This document shows positions 1-6,461 of a stretch of DNA of 7,807 nt, in pieces. This stretch comes from Acidimicrobiaceae bacterium. GTDB lineage: Bacteria > Actinomycetota > Acidimicrobiia > Acidimicrobiales > RAAP-2. The position numbers were made by a program, and so were the translations under genes. Position 1 is the stretch's first letter. Each line of letters begins with the position of its first letter. The stretch lies in assembly GCA_030838245.1 (NCBI GenBank), contig JAUTXB010000301.1, positions 1-7,807 on the forward strand. Direction: 5' to 3'. Under the pieces are notes generated by a model. That model ran no database searches, had not been told where the DNA came from, and saw only the letters and a program-made list of their open reading frames with translations.

Positions 1-696
1 CCCAACTTCGTCCACGAGTACGAGGCGACGCTCCCGGGCTGGCTCTTGGTGGTCAACGCCGGCGGTCAGCGCTTCTGCGACGAGACGGTGGCCTACGGGG
101 TCCTCGACCGACTGGTTCGGAACCAAGGCGATCGAGCCTTCGTGGTCTTCGACGAGCCGGCGCGCCAGGGAGCGCCGACCGGTGAGCCGGCGGCCTACCG
201 GACCAGCAACCCGAGCATGCCCGGTCGGCGCAGCCCCAACTGGAACGACGAGATGATCAAGGACATGGCCCGCCAGGCGGCGATCGCCACGGCCGACTCC
301 ATTCCCGAGCTGGCCACCATGCTTGGGCTGCCCGCCGACGTGCTTGCCGGCACCGTCGCTCGCTACAACCAGTTCGTCGCCGACGGCGAGGACCGTGACT
401 TCCTGAAGTCCGGCTCCTTCCTCAAACCCATCGCTACTCCGCCGTTCTATGGCGCCGAGCTCCGCTTGGCCACCATCGCCATGACATCGGTGGGACTGCG
501 CATCGATGTCGACGCCCATGTCATCGACCGTCTCGGCCGGGCAATCCCTGGGCTCTTCGCCGCCGGCGAGTGCACCGGTGGGGTCCTGGGCGACGTCTAC
601 GTCGGGAGCGGCAACTCCTTTAGCAATTGCATCGTCTTCGGCCGCACCGCCGGCCGTTCGTCCGCGCTGTGCGCATTGGGAGGGAAGAACCGATGA
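1..696 (+). CDS. FAD-dependent oxidoreductase (FAD_binding_2 / fumarate reductase-flavoprotein type), C-terminal part, 5' end outside window
   Basis: The frame is open from the first base; 231 residues are visible and the N-terminal dinucleotide-binding fold is missing. What remains is the substrate-capping domain and the C-terminal FAD-binding return. Visible landmarks are NAGGQRFCDE near residues 19-28, a GLxIDxxAxVID stretch near 165-176, then IPGLFAAGECTGG (182-194) and GSGNSFSNCIVFGRTAG (202-218). The last two are the usual FAD-contacting end of fumarate reductase, 3-ketosteroid 1-dehydrogenase and related enzymes. Such enzymes insert or remove a C=C double bond next to a carbonyl or carboxylate. 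Family membership is clear; the substrate is not, because the distinguishing N-terminal half is absent. The stop overlaps the next start as ATGA (693-696), so the two genes are translationally coupled. A ketosteroid dehydrogenase-like role would fit the neighbours but is inference. Confidence 0.88.
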   Translation, partial: PNFVHEYEATLPGWLLVVNAGGQRFCDETVAYGVLDRLVRNQGDRAFVVFDEPARQGAPTGEPAAYRTSNPSMPGRRSPNWNDEMIKDMARQAAIATADSIPELATMLGLPADVLAGTVARYNQFVADGEDRDFLKSGSFLKPIATPPFYGAELRLATIAMTSVGLRIDVDAHVIDRLGRAIPGLFAAGECTGGVLGDVYVGSGNSFSNCIVFGRTAGRSSALCALGGKNR

Positions 697-1568
697 CGTC
701 CGCTTACTCGAGCATGTGGTCCGACCTGCACGGGGTCGCGTTCCAGCAACGGTGGCTCGACGCCGACGGCACCCGCACCCGGGTGCTCGAGACCGGTGAG
801 GCCAGCAACAACCGCACCCTCATCTTCTTGCACGGTACCGGTGGCCATGCCGAGGCCTACATCCGAAATCTCGGTGCCCACGGTCGGGAGCGGTGGACCT
901 TGTCCATGGACCTCATCGGGCACGGTCTCAGCCAACCGGCCACCGAGCCCCTCGAGATCGCCGACTACGTCGCCCACGTCCTGGCCGTGCTGGACACGCT
1001 GGGCATCGAGCGGGCGGCGTTGAGCGGCGAATCGCTCGGCGGGTGGGTGGCGGCCCGCCTGGCCATCGACCATCCCGAGCGGGTCAGCGCCGTCGTGTTG
1101 AACACCATGGGTGGAACGAGGGCCGACCCCGTGGTCATGGCTCGGATCCGCGAACTCTCCACCAACGCCGTCGAGGACCCGAGCTGGGACACGGTCAAGG
1201 CCCGCTTGGAGTGGCTCATGGCCGACCCCACCTCGGTCACCGACGACCTCGTCGCCACTCGTCAGGCCATCTACGCCCAGCCGACCATGCGGGAGTCGAT
1301 GCGGGCCAGTTTGGCCCTTCAAGACATGGACACCCGCCGGCGCAACCTGCTCTCCGACGAGGAGCTGGGCACGCTGTCCGTACCGGCCCTGGTGCTGTGG
1401 ACCTCGCACGACCCGACCGCACCGCCCGAGGAGGGTAAGCGCATCGCCGGGTTGATTCCCGGTGCCCGCTTCCACGTCATGGAGGACTGCGGTCACTGGC
1501 CTCAGTTCGAGAAGCCCGAGGAGTTCAACACCCTCCACCTGGCCTTCCTGGACCAGGCCGGCGCCTGA
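693..1568 (+). CDS. Alpha/beta hydrolase, meta-cleavage-product (C-C bond) hydrolase type (MhpC/BphD/HsaD-like)
   Basis: 291 residues, the usual length for the family. I chose the ATG at 693 because it overlaps the preceding stop, has a GGGAGGGAA ribosome-binding site about 9 bases upstream, and gives a sensible N-terminus; the in-frame start at 627 lies deep inside the flavoprotein gene. Visible features are the oxyanion-hole loop HGTGGHAEAY (47-56), the nucleophile elbow GESLGG with Ser114, an acidic residue in SHDP (Asp240), and His268 in CGHWPQFEKPEEFN. The His-Trp pair and following FN..H..FL tail resemble meta-cleavage-product hydrolases, which cut vinylogous 1,5-diketones made by ring-cleaving dioxygenases. 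Arg190 sits where the lid arginine of BphD lies. One difference is Glu113 before the nucleophile, where BphD and HsaD have Asn. It is probably cytosolic. The exact substrate is unknown, and an esterase role cannot be excluded. Confidence 0.87.
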   Translation: MTSAYSSMWSDLHGVAFQQRWLDADGTRTRVLETGEASNNRTLIFLHGTGGHAEAYIRNLGAHGRERWTLSMDLIGHGLSQPATEPLEIADYVAHVLAVLDTLGIERAALSGESLGGWVAARLAIDHPERVSAVVLNTMGGTRADPVVMARIRELSTNAVEDPSWDTVKARLEWLMADPTSVTDDLVATRQAIYAQPTMRESMRASLALQDMDTRRRNLLSDEELGTLSVPALVLWTSHDPTAPPEEGKRIAGLIPGARFHVMEDCGHWPQFEKPEEFNTLHLAFLDQAGA

Positions 1569-1575
1569 ACCGATC

Positions 1576-2550
1576 TCAAGCCGCGCTCACCCCGGCCCGG
1601 ACCACCGTGCTCAACAGCTCTACGTGACGCTGGGTAAGGTCATCGGGCATGCCGGCGAAAGATGCCCAGAAGAAGGCGTCCACCACCGGCATCTCCTCGG
1701 CCCGCCGGCGCAGCAGGGCAACGGTCTCGTCCGGCGACAGGACGGCAATGGAGGGGAAGACGCCTAGGTCCGATGGCGGCGGCACCACTCGCTGGAGCTC
1801 GGGCACCGGTGGCGGCTCGAACCCTGTCCCCTCGACGGCATAGCGGCCATAACTGGACAGCTGATAGGTGAAGTGGGGCGCCAGGCGGTCCCAGGCTCGC
1901 TCGGGGTCATCGGCCACGACCACGTTGACCAGCCCAGCCATGCGGGCCTGAGCCGGTGGGTGGCCGGCTTCGGCCCAGCCGGCCAAGTAGGGCTCGGCCA
2001 GACGGGGGTCAATGGACAGGAGTCCCTCGCCGACCAGACCGGCTCGGCGGGCGCCCTTCGGGCTGCCGTAGCCGACCCAGATGGGAACCGACGACTGAAC
2101 GGGCGGCGGTGTCATCTCATCACCATCGAGCAGCCGCCGCACCTCTCTGACCCGCGCTTCGGTGGTGCTGATGCGCTGGGACACGTCGGCGCCGTAGGCG
2201 GCGAACTCCGGGATGCGGTAGCCGGCCCCCAGCCCGAGTTCCAGGCGGCCTTCGCTGATCAGGTCCACGATGGCGGCGTCCTCGGCGATCTGCACCGCCG
2301 GGCGGAGCGGGGCGACCAGTACGGCGGTGCCGATGCGCGCCCGGGTGGTGCGCGCCGCCGCGGCAGCGGCGAACGTCAGCGGCTGAGACAGGTACCCGTC
2401 CTCGAAGAAGTGATGCTCGCTGAACCACACCGAATCGCAGCCCAACCGGTCGGCTTCTTCCACCAGCTCGAGCGACTGCCGATAGTGGTCCACCCACGGC
2501 CGCCGCCACTCCGGCGGGTTGCGGAGATCCAGATAGATACCGATCCTCAC
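1576..2550 (-). CDS. LLM-class (luciferase-like) flavin-dependent oxidoreductase
   Basis: 324 residues starting at GTG (2548-2550), with GAGGGG at 2560-2565, nine bases upstream. The open frame continues much further upstream, but only from this GTG does the protein begin with the expected first TIM-barrel strand, MRIGIYLDL. Typical luciferase-family landmarks follow: a glycine- and acid-rich helix, DSVWFSEHHF (39-48), the ARIGTAVLVAPLR strand (71-83), and SEGRLELGLGAGYR (99-112), a cofactor phosphate-binding region. PIWVGYGSPKGARRA (156-170) is the next conserved strand and helix. Members use FMN or F420 for monooxygenation or hydride transfer; I cannot tell which here. The stretch between RRLL (138-141) and PIWVG is only 14 residues, shorter than in the other LLM protein of this window. 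It is transcribed divergently from the SDR operon and converges on the hydrolase with a 7-base gap. Confidence 0.88.
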   Translation of the reverse strand: MRIGIYLDLRNPPEWRRPWVDHYRQSLELVEEADRLGCDSVWFSEHHFFEDGYLSQPLTFAAAAAARTTRARIGTAVLVAPLRPAVQIAEDAAIVDLISEGRLELGLGAGYRIPEFAAYGADVSQRISTTEARVREVRRLLDGDEMTPPPVQSSVPIWVGYGSPKGARRAGLVGEGLLSIDPRLAEPYLAGWAEAGHPPAQARMAGLVNVVVADDPERAWDRLAPHFTYQLSSYGRYAVEGTGFEPPPVPELQRVVPPPSDLGVFPSIAVLSPDETVALLRRRAEEMPVVDAFFWASFAGMPDDLTQRHVELLSTVVRAGVSAA

Positions 2551-2823
2551 GTCAACCGTCCCCTCGTTCGCGCCACTACGACCGTAGGGCTGTAACGGCA
2601 ATGTTCTCGTGGTCTCATCCACCATGGACGCACTCGATCGAGAGTCGAACGAACGGCGGCCAATGGACAACTCAGTGTACTGCGTATTACTCTCGCCAGG
2701 GCCGTCCGGGGGGTGCGGCGTCCGCCCGAACCAACGATGCGGCCATCCCTTGCTCGGTGGACGAAGCAGTGCGTTCGCATGGCCATGGGTGTCGTCAGCG
2801 CGCCGGAGCGACAGGAGCAAGCG
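2551..2823. promoter_or_regulatory. Divergent intergenic region with candidate promoter and operator-like palindromes
   Basis: These 273 bases separate two divergently transcribed genes and must hold both promoters. No convincing small gene is visible. The middle, about 2664-2692, is clearly less GC-rich than its surroundings. For the plus-strand operon there is a -35-like TGGACA (2664-2669) and a -10-like TATTAC (2685-2690), but the 15-base spacer is short. Between them lies CAGT-GT-ACTG (2673-2682), an inverted repeat with a two-base centre. A perfect 10-base palindrome CTCGATCGAG lies at 2633-2642. Either could be the half-site core of a TetR- or GntR-type regulator, but none is encoded in the window. 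AGGAG at 2813-2817 is the ribosome-binding site for the SDR gene and GAGGGG (minus strand, 2560-2565) serves the LLM gene. The promoter calls are by eye and weak. Confidence 0.35.
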
Positions 2824-3552
2824 ATGACAGATGAACGTCGGCGGGTCATTGTCACCGGTGCCGGCAGTGGGCTCGGCTGGGCCATCGCCCACCGCTTCGT
2901 GGACCAGGGAGCGAGCGTGCTGGCCGTGGACCGGCTCGAGGATCGCCTGGTCTCGTTCCAGGCCGAGCACCCCGGCGCCGACACGGTGGGGGCCGATGTC
3001 GGCACCAGTGCCGGGGCAGACGCCGTCTTTGCCGCCGTCGGCGATCGCCTGGACGTGCTGTGCAACAACGCTGGGATCCTGGACCGGCTGGCCCTGGTGG
3101 ACGAGGCCGCAGATGACGAATTCGACCTGGTCATGGCCACGAACCTGCGGGGACCGTTCATCCTGGCCCACCGGGCCGTGCCCGTCATGGCCGCCGGCGG
3201 CGGCGGCGTGATCATCAACACCGCGTCGGTGGCCGGACTCCGCGGCGCGCGAGGCGGCGCGGCCTACACCGCCTCCAAGTGGGGTTTGATCGGCCTCACC
3301 TACAGCATCGCCGCCAGCGGCCACGAGCAGAACATCCGATGCGTCGCCGTCTGCCCTGGTGGTATGACCACGCAGATCGGCGTGGGGCAAGACGTGAGCG
3401 AACGCGGCGTGGCCTTGGTGCAGGCGGCCGAGCACGGGGGCTTCGTCGATCCCGACGTGGTGGCGAAAGTTGTCATCTTCCTGGCCTCCGACGAGGCCGA
3501 GCACCTCAATGGTGTCGCCCTGCCCGTCGACGGCGGTTCGATCGCCTCATGA
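2824..3552 (+). CDS. Short-chain dehydrogenase/reductase, classical SDR
   Basis: 242 residues, a standard classical-SDR length. ATG at 2824 is preceded by AGGAG (2813-2817) six bases upstream and places the first strand (RRVIVTG) correctly; the in-frame ATG at 2713 would add 37 unstructured residues. Landmarks: cofactor motif TGAGSGLG (11-18), Asp36 at the end of strand 2 (which favours NAD(H) over NADP(H)), NNAG (81-84), Asn107, Ser135, and the YxxxK pair Tyr148/Lys152, so the catalytic tetrad is complete. PGG (178-180) and the C-terminal NGVALPVDGG (229-238) are typical. It should oxidise an alcohol or reduce a ketone in the cytosol. Substrate class cannot be assigned, though many relatives act on hydroxysteroids, cyclic alcohols or 3-hydroxyacyl compounds. 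It is the first gene of the plus-strand operon and is followed by a 38-base gap containing the next ribosome-binding site. Confidence 0.93.
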   Translation: MTDERRRVIVTGAGSGLGWAIAHRFVDQGASVLAVDRLEDRLVSFQAEHPGADTVGADVGTSAGADAVFAAVGDRLDVLCNNAGILDRLALVDEAADDEFDLVMATNLRGPFILAHRAVPVMAAGGGGVIINTASVAGLRGARGGAAYTASKWGLIGLTYSIAASGHEQNIRCVAVCPGGMTTQIGVGQDVSERGVALVQAAEHGGFVDPDVVAKVVIFLASDEAEHLNGVALPVDGGSIAS

Positions 3553-3590
3553 CTACCCGTTGGTCCTGACCCACAGAGGATGGAGAGCCC

Positions 3591-4454
3591 ATGCAATTCT
3601 TTACCAGTCTGGGGTTGACCGACGGCCTGGCCGACCTGGCCCAGGCAGCCGAGGTCGCCGGCTACGAGGGGACGACGCTGGCCGACCACGTCTTCTTTCC
3701 CGAGCAGATGCAGTCGCGCTATCCCTACTCCCCCGACGGCTCGGTCTACTGGGACGGGACGGTCCCCTGGCCCGACCCCTGGGTCTCCATCGGGGCCATG
3801 GCCATGGTGACCACCCGCCTTCGGTTCATCACCAGCGTGTACATCCTGCCGCTGCGGAACCCGTTCACGACGGCCAAGTCGGTAGGTACCGCGGCAGTGG
3901 TGTCGGGCGGACGGGTCATCCTGGGCGGGGGCATCGGCTGGATGCGAGACGAGTTCGAACAACTCGGCGTGGACTTCCACACCCGGGGGGCGCGCACCGG
4001 CGAAATCATCGAGGTGCTGCGACTCCTGTGGAGCGGCGAGATGGTCGAGTACCACGGGGAGCACTACGACTTCGGTCGGGTGCAGATGTCCCCGGCAGCC
4101 CCGGCTCAGGTTCCCATCTACATGGGCGGCGAGAGCGAACCGGCCTTGCGCCGAGCGGCGAAGTTGGCCGACGGGTTCATCTCTGTCCCCCACGACCCGA
4201 CGGAACTGGCCGGGCTCATCGGACGGCTCAATGCCCTGCGGGACGAGTACGGGCGCCGGGACGATCCGTTTGCCTTCATCACCATCAACCCCGTACCCGG
4301 CCCGGTTGACGACTACCGCCGCCTGGCCGACCTGGGGGTGACCGGCGTCATCGAGGGGCCCCCGGTAGGACCCGATGCGTCGGCCTCAGAGCACGTGGAC
4401 GCCCTCCATCGCTTCGGCACCGACGTGATCACCCGACTGACCGAGGACGACTAG
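3591..4454 (+). CDS. F420-dependent LLM-class oxidoreductase (TIGR03619-like)
   Basis: 287 residues, typical for this subgroup of the luciferase-like superfamily. ATG at 3591 has GGAG at 3582-3585 and begins directly with the first barrel strand MQFFTSLGL. Recognisable segments are YEGTTLADHVFFPE (25-38), TRLRFITSVYILPLRNPF (75-92), SGGRVILGGGIGWMRDEFEQ (105-124), HTRGARTGEIIEVLRLLW (130-147), and PIYMGGESEPALRRAAKLADG (175-195, read as strand then helix). The GGIGWMRDEF block is the one I associate with actinobacterial F420-dependent members. The likely reaction is F420H2-linked reduction, or F420-linked oxidation, of a small organic substrate, which is not known. No signal peptide is present. 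The stop codon at 4452-4454 is immediately followed by the next ATG, so translation is probably coupled. It differs clearly in subfamily from the divergent LLM gene at 1576-2550. Confidence 0.9.
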   Translation: MQFFTSLGLTDGLADLAQAAEVAGYEGTTLADHVFFPEQMQSRYPYSPDGSVYWDGTVPWPDPWVSIGAMAMVTTRLRFITSVYILPLRNPFTTAKSVGTAAVVSGGRVILGGGIGWMRDEFEQLGVDFHTRGARTGEIIEVLRLLWSGEMVEYHGEHYDFGRVQMSPAAPAQVPIYMGGESEPALRRAAKLADGFISVPHDPTELAGLIGRLNALRDEYGRRDDPFAFITINPVPGPVDDYRRLADLGVTGVIEGPPVGPDASASEHVDALHRFGTDVITRLTEDD

Positions 4455-4937
4455 ATGCTCTCCCTGCAGGAACTGAGCGACCGGATCGAGATCCAGGGCG
4501 TGATCGCCGCCTACGGCACCGCCGTCGACAACCACGAATGGACGCTCTTCGACCAGGTGTTCACGCCCGACTGCGACTGTGACTACACCGCGGTCGCCGA
4601 CTTCCGCGGCGACCGGGAGGCCCTGCGCCAGTGGCTGTCGACTGGTCTGCCCGACGGTCGCCACTACTACCACCTGATGGGGACCAGCCACATCGGGCTC
4701 GACGGCGATGAGGCCACGGCCACCACCCCGTGCACCAACCCGATGCCCACCCCCGACGGCGGGGTCGGCGTATTCGGAATCTGGTACCACGACATCTGTG
4801 TCCGGACTCCGGACGGATGGCGGATCAGGGACCGGCGCATGGAGTTCTGCTACTTCGCCCCCCTGGCCTCTGGGCAGGACAGCCCCTTCACCACCCCGTG
4901 GAAGCAACCACAGGGCACGACAGCAAAGGAGCCGTGA
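4455..4937 (+). CDS. SnoaL-like (NTF2-fold, SnoaL_4 type) protein
   Basis: 160 residues, normal for a single-domain cone-shaped NTF2-fold protein. The ATG directly abuts the previous stop and uses GAGGA (4443-4447) inside the upstream gene as its ribosome-binding site. The N-terminal helix pattern LSDRIEIQGVIAAYGTAVD (4-22 region), followed by W29 and FTPDCDCDY (36-44), is the characteristic start of SnoaL_4/PF13577 proteins. So are His73, the GLDGDEATA turn (81-89), and the last strands GIWYHDICVRTPDGWRI (108-124) and RRMEF (127-131). Relatives act as ketosteroid isomerase-like, dehydratase-like or cyclase-like enzymes, or as non-catalytic subunits. Tyr20, Asp25 and His73 face the usual pocket positions by analogy, which is inference. 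The last 20 or so residues look disordered. It sits back to back with a second NTF2-fold gene, so a hetero-oligomer or successive steps are both possible. Confidence 0.85.
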   Translation: MLSLQELSDRIEIQGVIAAYGTAVDNHEWTLFDQVFTPDCDCDYTAVADFRGDREALRQWLSTGLPDGRHYYHLMGTSHIGLDGDEATATTPCTNPMPTPDGGVGVFGIWYHDICVRTPDGWRIRDRRMEFCYFAPLASGQDSPFTTPWKQPQGTTAKEP

Positions 4938-5407
4938 TGGCACCGAACAACGATGAGGCAGTGCGGAGCGCCAACGCGGCGACGCTTGGGCAGATGATGA
5001 CCTATCTGGCCGCCGAGGATTTCGACTCCATCTTCGAGCTCTGGCACGAGGACTCTGCTCTGGAGATCGCCTTCATGCCCAACCATGCCCTTCGTCGAGT
5101 CGAGGGACGTGACAACGTGAAGGCCTTCTTCCAGGGGGTCAACGGCAGCGATCTCGGAGAGATCAACCTCACGGTGGCCGGCATCATGCCCATGCACGAC
5201 CCCAACGCGTTCTTCGCCGAGTACACCGGGGAGGCCACGGTGAAGGCGACGGGCGGCACCTATCGGATGGACTACCTCGGCCTCTTCCGCTTCATGGACG
5301 GCAAGATCGTCCTGTGGAGGGAGTACTACGACGCCGTCCGGGCCATCCTGTGGAACCGACAGGACCAGATCCGCCCGACCTCGCCGGTCGACGTGGTGTG
5401 GGGATAG
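4937..5407 (+). CDS. Nuclear transport factor 2-fold protein, ketosteroid isomerase/PhzA-PhzB-like
   Basis: 156 residues. The ATG overlaps the preceding stop by one base (TGATG) and has AAAGGAG at 4925-4931. Long in-frame upstream sequence belongs to another frame of the SnoaL_4 gene and is not coding. The protein shows an alpha-helical start (QMMTYLAAEDFDSIFELWHED, about 19-39, two helices), then VEGRDNVKAFF (55-65), an extended strand with FFAEYTGEA (92-100), and a closing pair GLFRFMDGKIVLWREYYD (115-132). The DGKI..WREYYD ending is typical of SnoaL-like, limonene-epoxide-hydrolase-like and PhzA/B proteins. The sequence is clearly unlike the neighbouring NTF2-fold protein, so this is not a recent duplication. 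The role is probably isomerisation, dehydration or epoxide opening of an operon intermediate, which is not proved. The stop is one base before the next start. Confidence 0.82.
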   Translation: MAPNNDEAVRSANAATLGQMMTYLAAEDFDSIFELWHEDSALEIAFMPNHALRRVEGRDNVKAFFQGVNGSDLGEINLTVAGIMPMHDPNAFFAEYTGEATVKATGGTYRMDYLGLFRFMDGKIVLWREYYDAVRAILWNRQDQIRPTSPVDVVWG

Positions 5408-5408
5408 C

Positions 5409-6260
5409 GTGTCTGGCTCCGAAGCAAAGGTGGCAGTGGTCACCGGATCCAGCCGGGGACTGGGGAAAGGCATCGCTACGGCTCTGGGGAGCCGGGGATG
5501 GACGGTGTACGTTACCGGCCGAAGTTCGGGACGGCCGACGGAGGCCTCCCTCGGTGGCACCATCGAAGAGGCGGCGGCCGAGGTGACCGAGCGGGGTGGC
5601 ATCGGGATCCCGGTGACCTGCGACCACCGGGACGACGACCAGGTCGCCGCCGTCTTCGACCGGGTGCTGTCTGAGAGCGGACACCTGGACCTGTTGGTCA
5701 ACAACGCCTTCTTTCTCTCGGCCAGCTTCTTCGACGGCACTCCCTTTTGGGAGCGGCCTCTGTCGGAGTGGGACATGGTCGATGTGGGCCTCCGGTCCCA
5801 CTACGTCTCCAGCGTTCTCGCTGCCCCCATGATGGTCAGCCGCGGCCAAGGGCTCATCGTCCATACGTCGTCCTTCGGCGCCCGGTACTCCGGTTCGTCG
5901 GTGGCCTACGGGATCGGCAAGGCCGGGGTCGACCGGCTGACCCGAGATGCCGGGCTCGACCTCGCACCCTTCGGGGTCACGTCCATCTCGTTGTGGCCCG
6001 GCCTCATGACCACCGAGCGCACCCTCACCAATTTCGCCAAGGACCCCGGGTTCCTGGGGGGCATGACCCTCGACATCGCCGAATCCCCGGAGTTCAGCGG
6101 CCGGGTGATCGCCGCCTTGGCCGACGACCCCAACGTCATCCGGCACAACGGAAAGAGCTTGGTCGGCGCCGAGATCGCACTCGACTACGGCATCACCGAT
6201 GTCGACGGGTCGAAACCGGCATCGCTGCGGGCCGTCTACGGCGGGGGCCCGTTCGAGTAG
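5409..6260 (+). CDS. Short-chain dehydrogenase/reductase, DHRS1-like
   Basis: 283 residues from a GTG one base after the previous stop. The ribosome-binding site is poor (GGGGA at 5400-5404, only four bases away), so translation probably relies on coupling. The start is supported by KVAVVTG strand 1 beginning at residue 7. Landmarks: TGSSRGLG (12-19), TGR (36-38) suggesting NADPH preference, CDHRDDDQV (71-79), NNAF (98-101) instead of the usual NNAG, Ser154, and Tyr167/Lys171 (YGIGK). SLWPGLMTTE (194-203) follows. The combination PFWERP...W, VGLRSHYVSSVLAAPMMV and SLWPG is strongly reminiscent of the DHRS1 subfamily, which also has a longer C-terminal region than classical SDRs, as here. It should be a soluble carbonyl reductase or alcohol dehydrogenase. 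It is the last gene of the operon; no clear intrinsic terminator follows. Confidence 0.9.
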   Translation: MSGSEAKVAVVTGSSRGLGKGIATALGSRGWTVYVTGRSSGRPTEASLGGTIEEAAAEVTERGGIGIPVTCDHRDDDQVAAVFDRVLSESGHLDLLVNNAFFLSASFFDGTPFWERPLSEWDMVDVGLRSHYVSSVLAAPMMVSRGQGLIVHTSSFGARYSGSSVAYGIGKAGVDRLTRDAGLDLAPFGVTSISLWPGLMTTERTLTNFAKDPGFLGGMTLDIAESPEFSGRVIAALADDPNVIRHNGKSLVGAEIALDYGITDVDGSKPASLRAVYGGGPFE

Positions 6261-6287
6261 TTGGCGCGCCGGGCACAGATCCCACAA

Positions 6288-6461
6288 TCAGGGCGCGATC
6301 AACGCGTCGGTGAACCCGTCGATGCCGGCCAGGTTCTGAGCCAGATCGGGCGGGATCCGATGGCGGGAGGCGAGGGCCCCGGGTGCCACGTAGGAGACCA
6401 GGGTCCGGTCTCCGTCGGCCCACACCAGCACCTTCAGAGGAAGGTGCCAAAGCGGGTGCTC
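6288..6461 (-). pseudogene. 5'-truncated DUF302-like gene remnant
   Basis: Reading the minus strand from 6461 to a TGA at 6288-6290 gives 57 residues: EHPLWHLPLKVLVW, then a DGDRTLVSY turn and strand, APGALASRH, and NLAGIDGFTDALIAP. I recognise this as the C-terminal third of DUF302-domain proteins, which normally show LDLPLKVLVW..D...VSY..P..LA.RH......L.GI....A. The frame is closed by a TAG at 6492-6494 just upstream, there is no credible start codon, and the expected N-terminal half is not found in any minus-strand frame between here and the next gene at 6526. DUF302 proteins are small, roughly 130-160 residues, and poorly understood. This looks like a decayed or recombination-truncated copy. 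The assignment rests on remembered family patterns, without a database search. Confidence 0.62.

Noticed and set aside
597..1538. Long minus-strand open frame (313 codons) opposite the hydrolase
   Set aside because: It is the GC-driven antisense shadow of a clearly real alpha/beta hydrolase; its Gly/Val/His/Asp-rich translation shows no domain.
1576..3504. Minus-strand open frame of 642 codons fusing the LLM protein to an upstream extension
   Set aside because: The part above 2550 crosses the intergenic region and is antisense to the SDR gene; its residue composition is shadow-like. A GTG with a good ribosome-binding site at 2550 starts the real protein exactly at the first barrel strand.
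3300..4193. Minus-strand open frame of 297 codons opposite the SDR and second LLM genes
   Set aside because: It spans two genuine genes in antisense and shows no recognisable fold.
6263..6270. Palindrome GGCGCGCC just after the DHRS1-like gene
   Set aside because: An eight-base GC palindrome is expected by chance in such sequence and has no loop or T-run.
5292..6287. Minus-strand open frame of 331 codons opposite the DHRS1-like SDR
   Set aside because: Antisense shadow; the plus-strand SDR has all its family motifs in the same interval.
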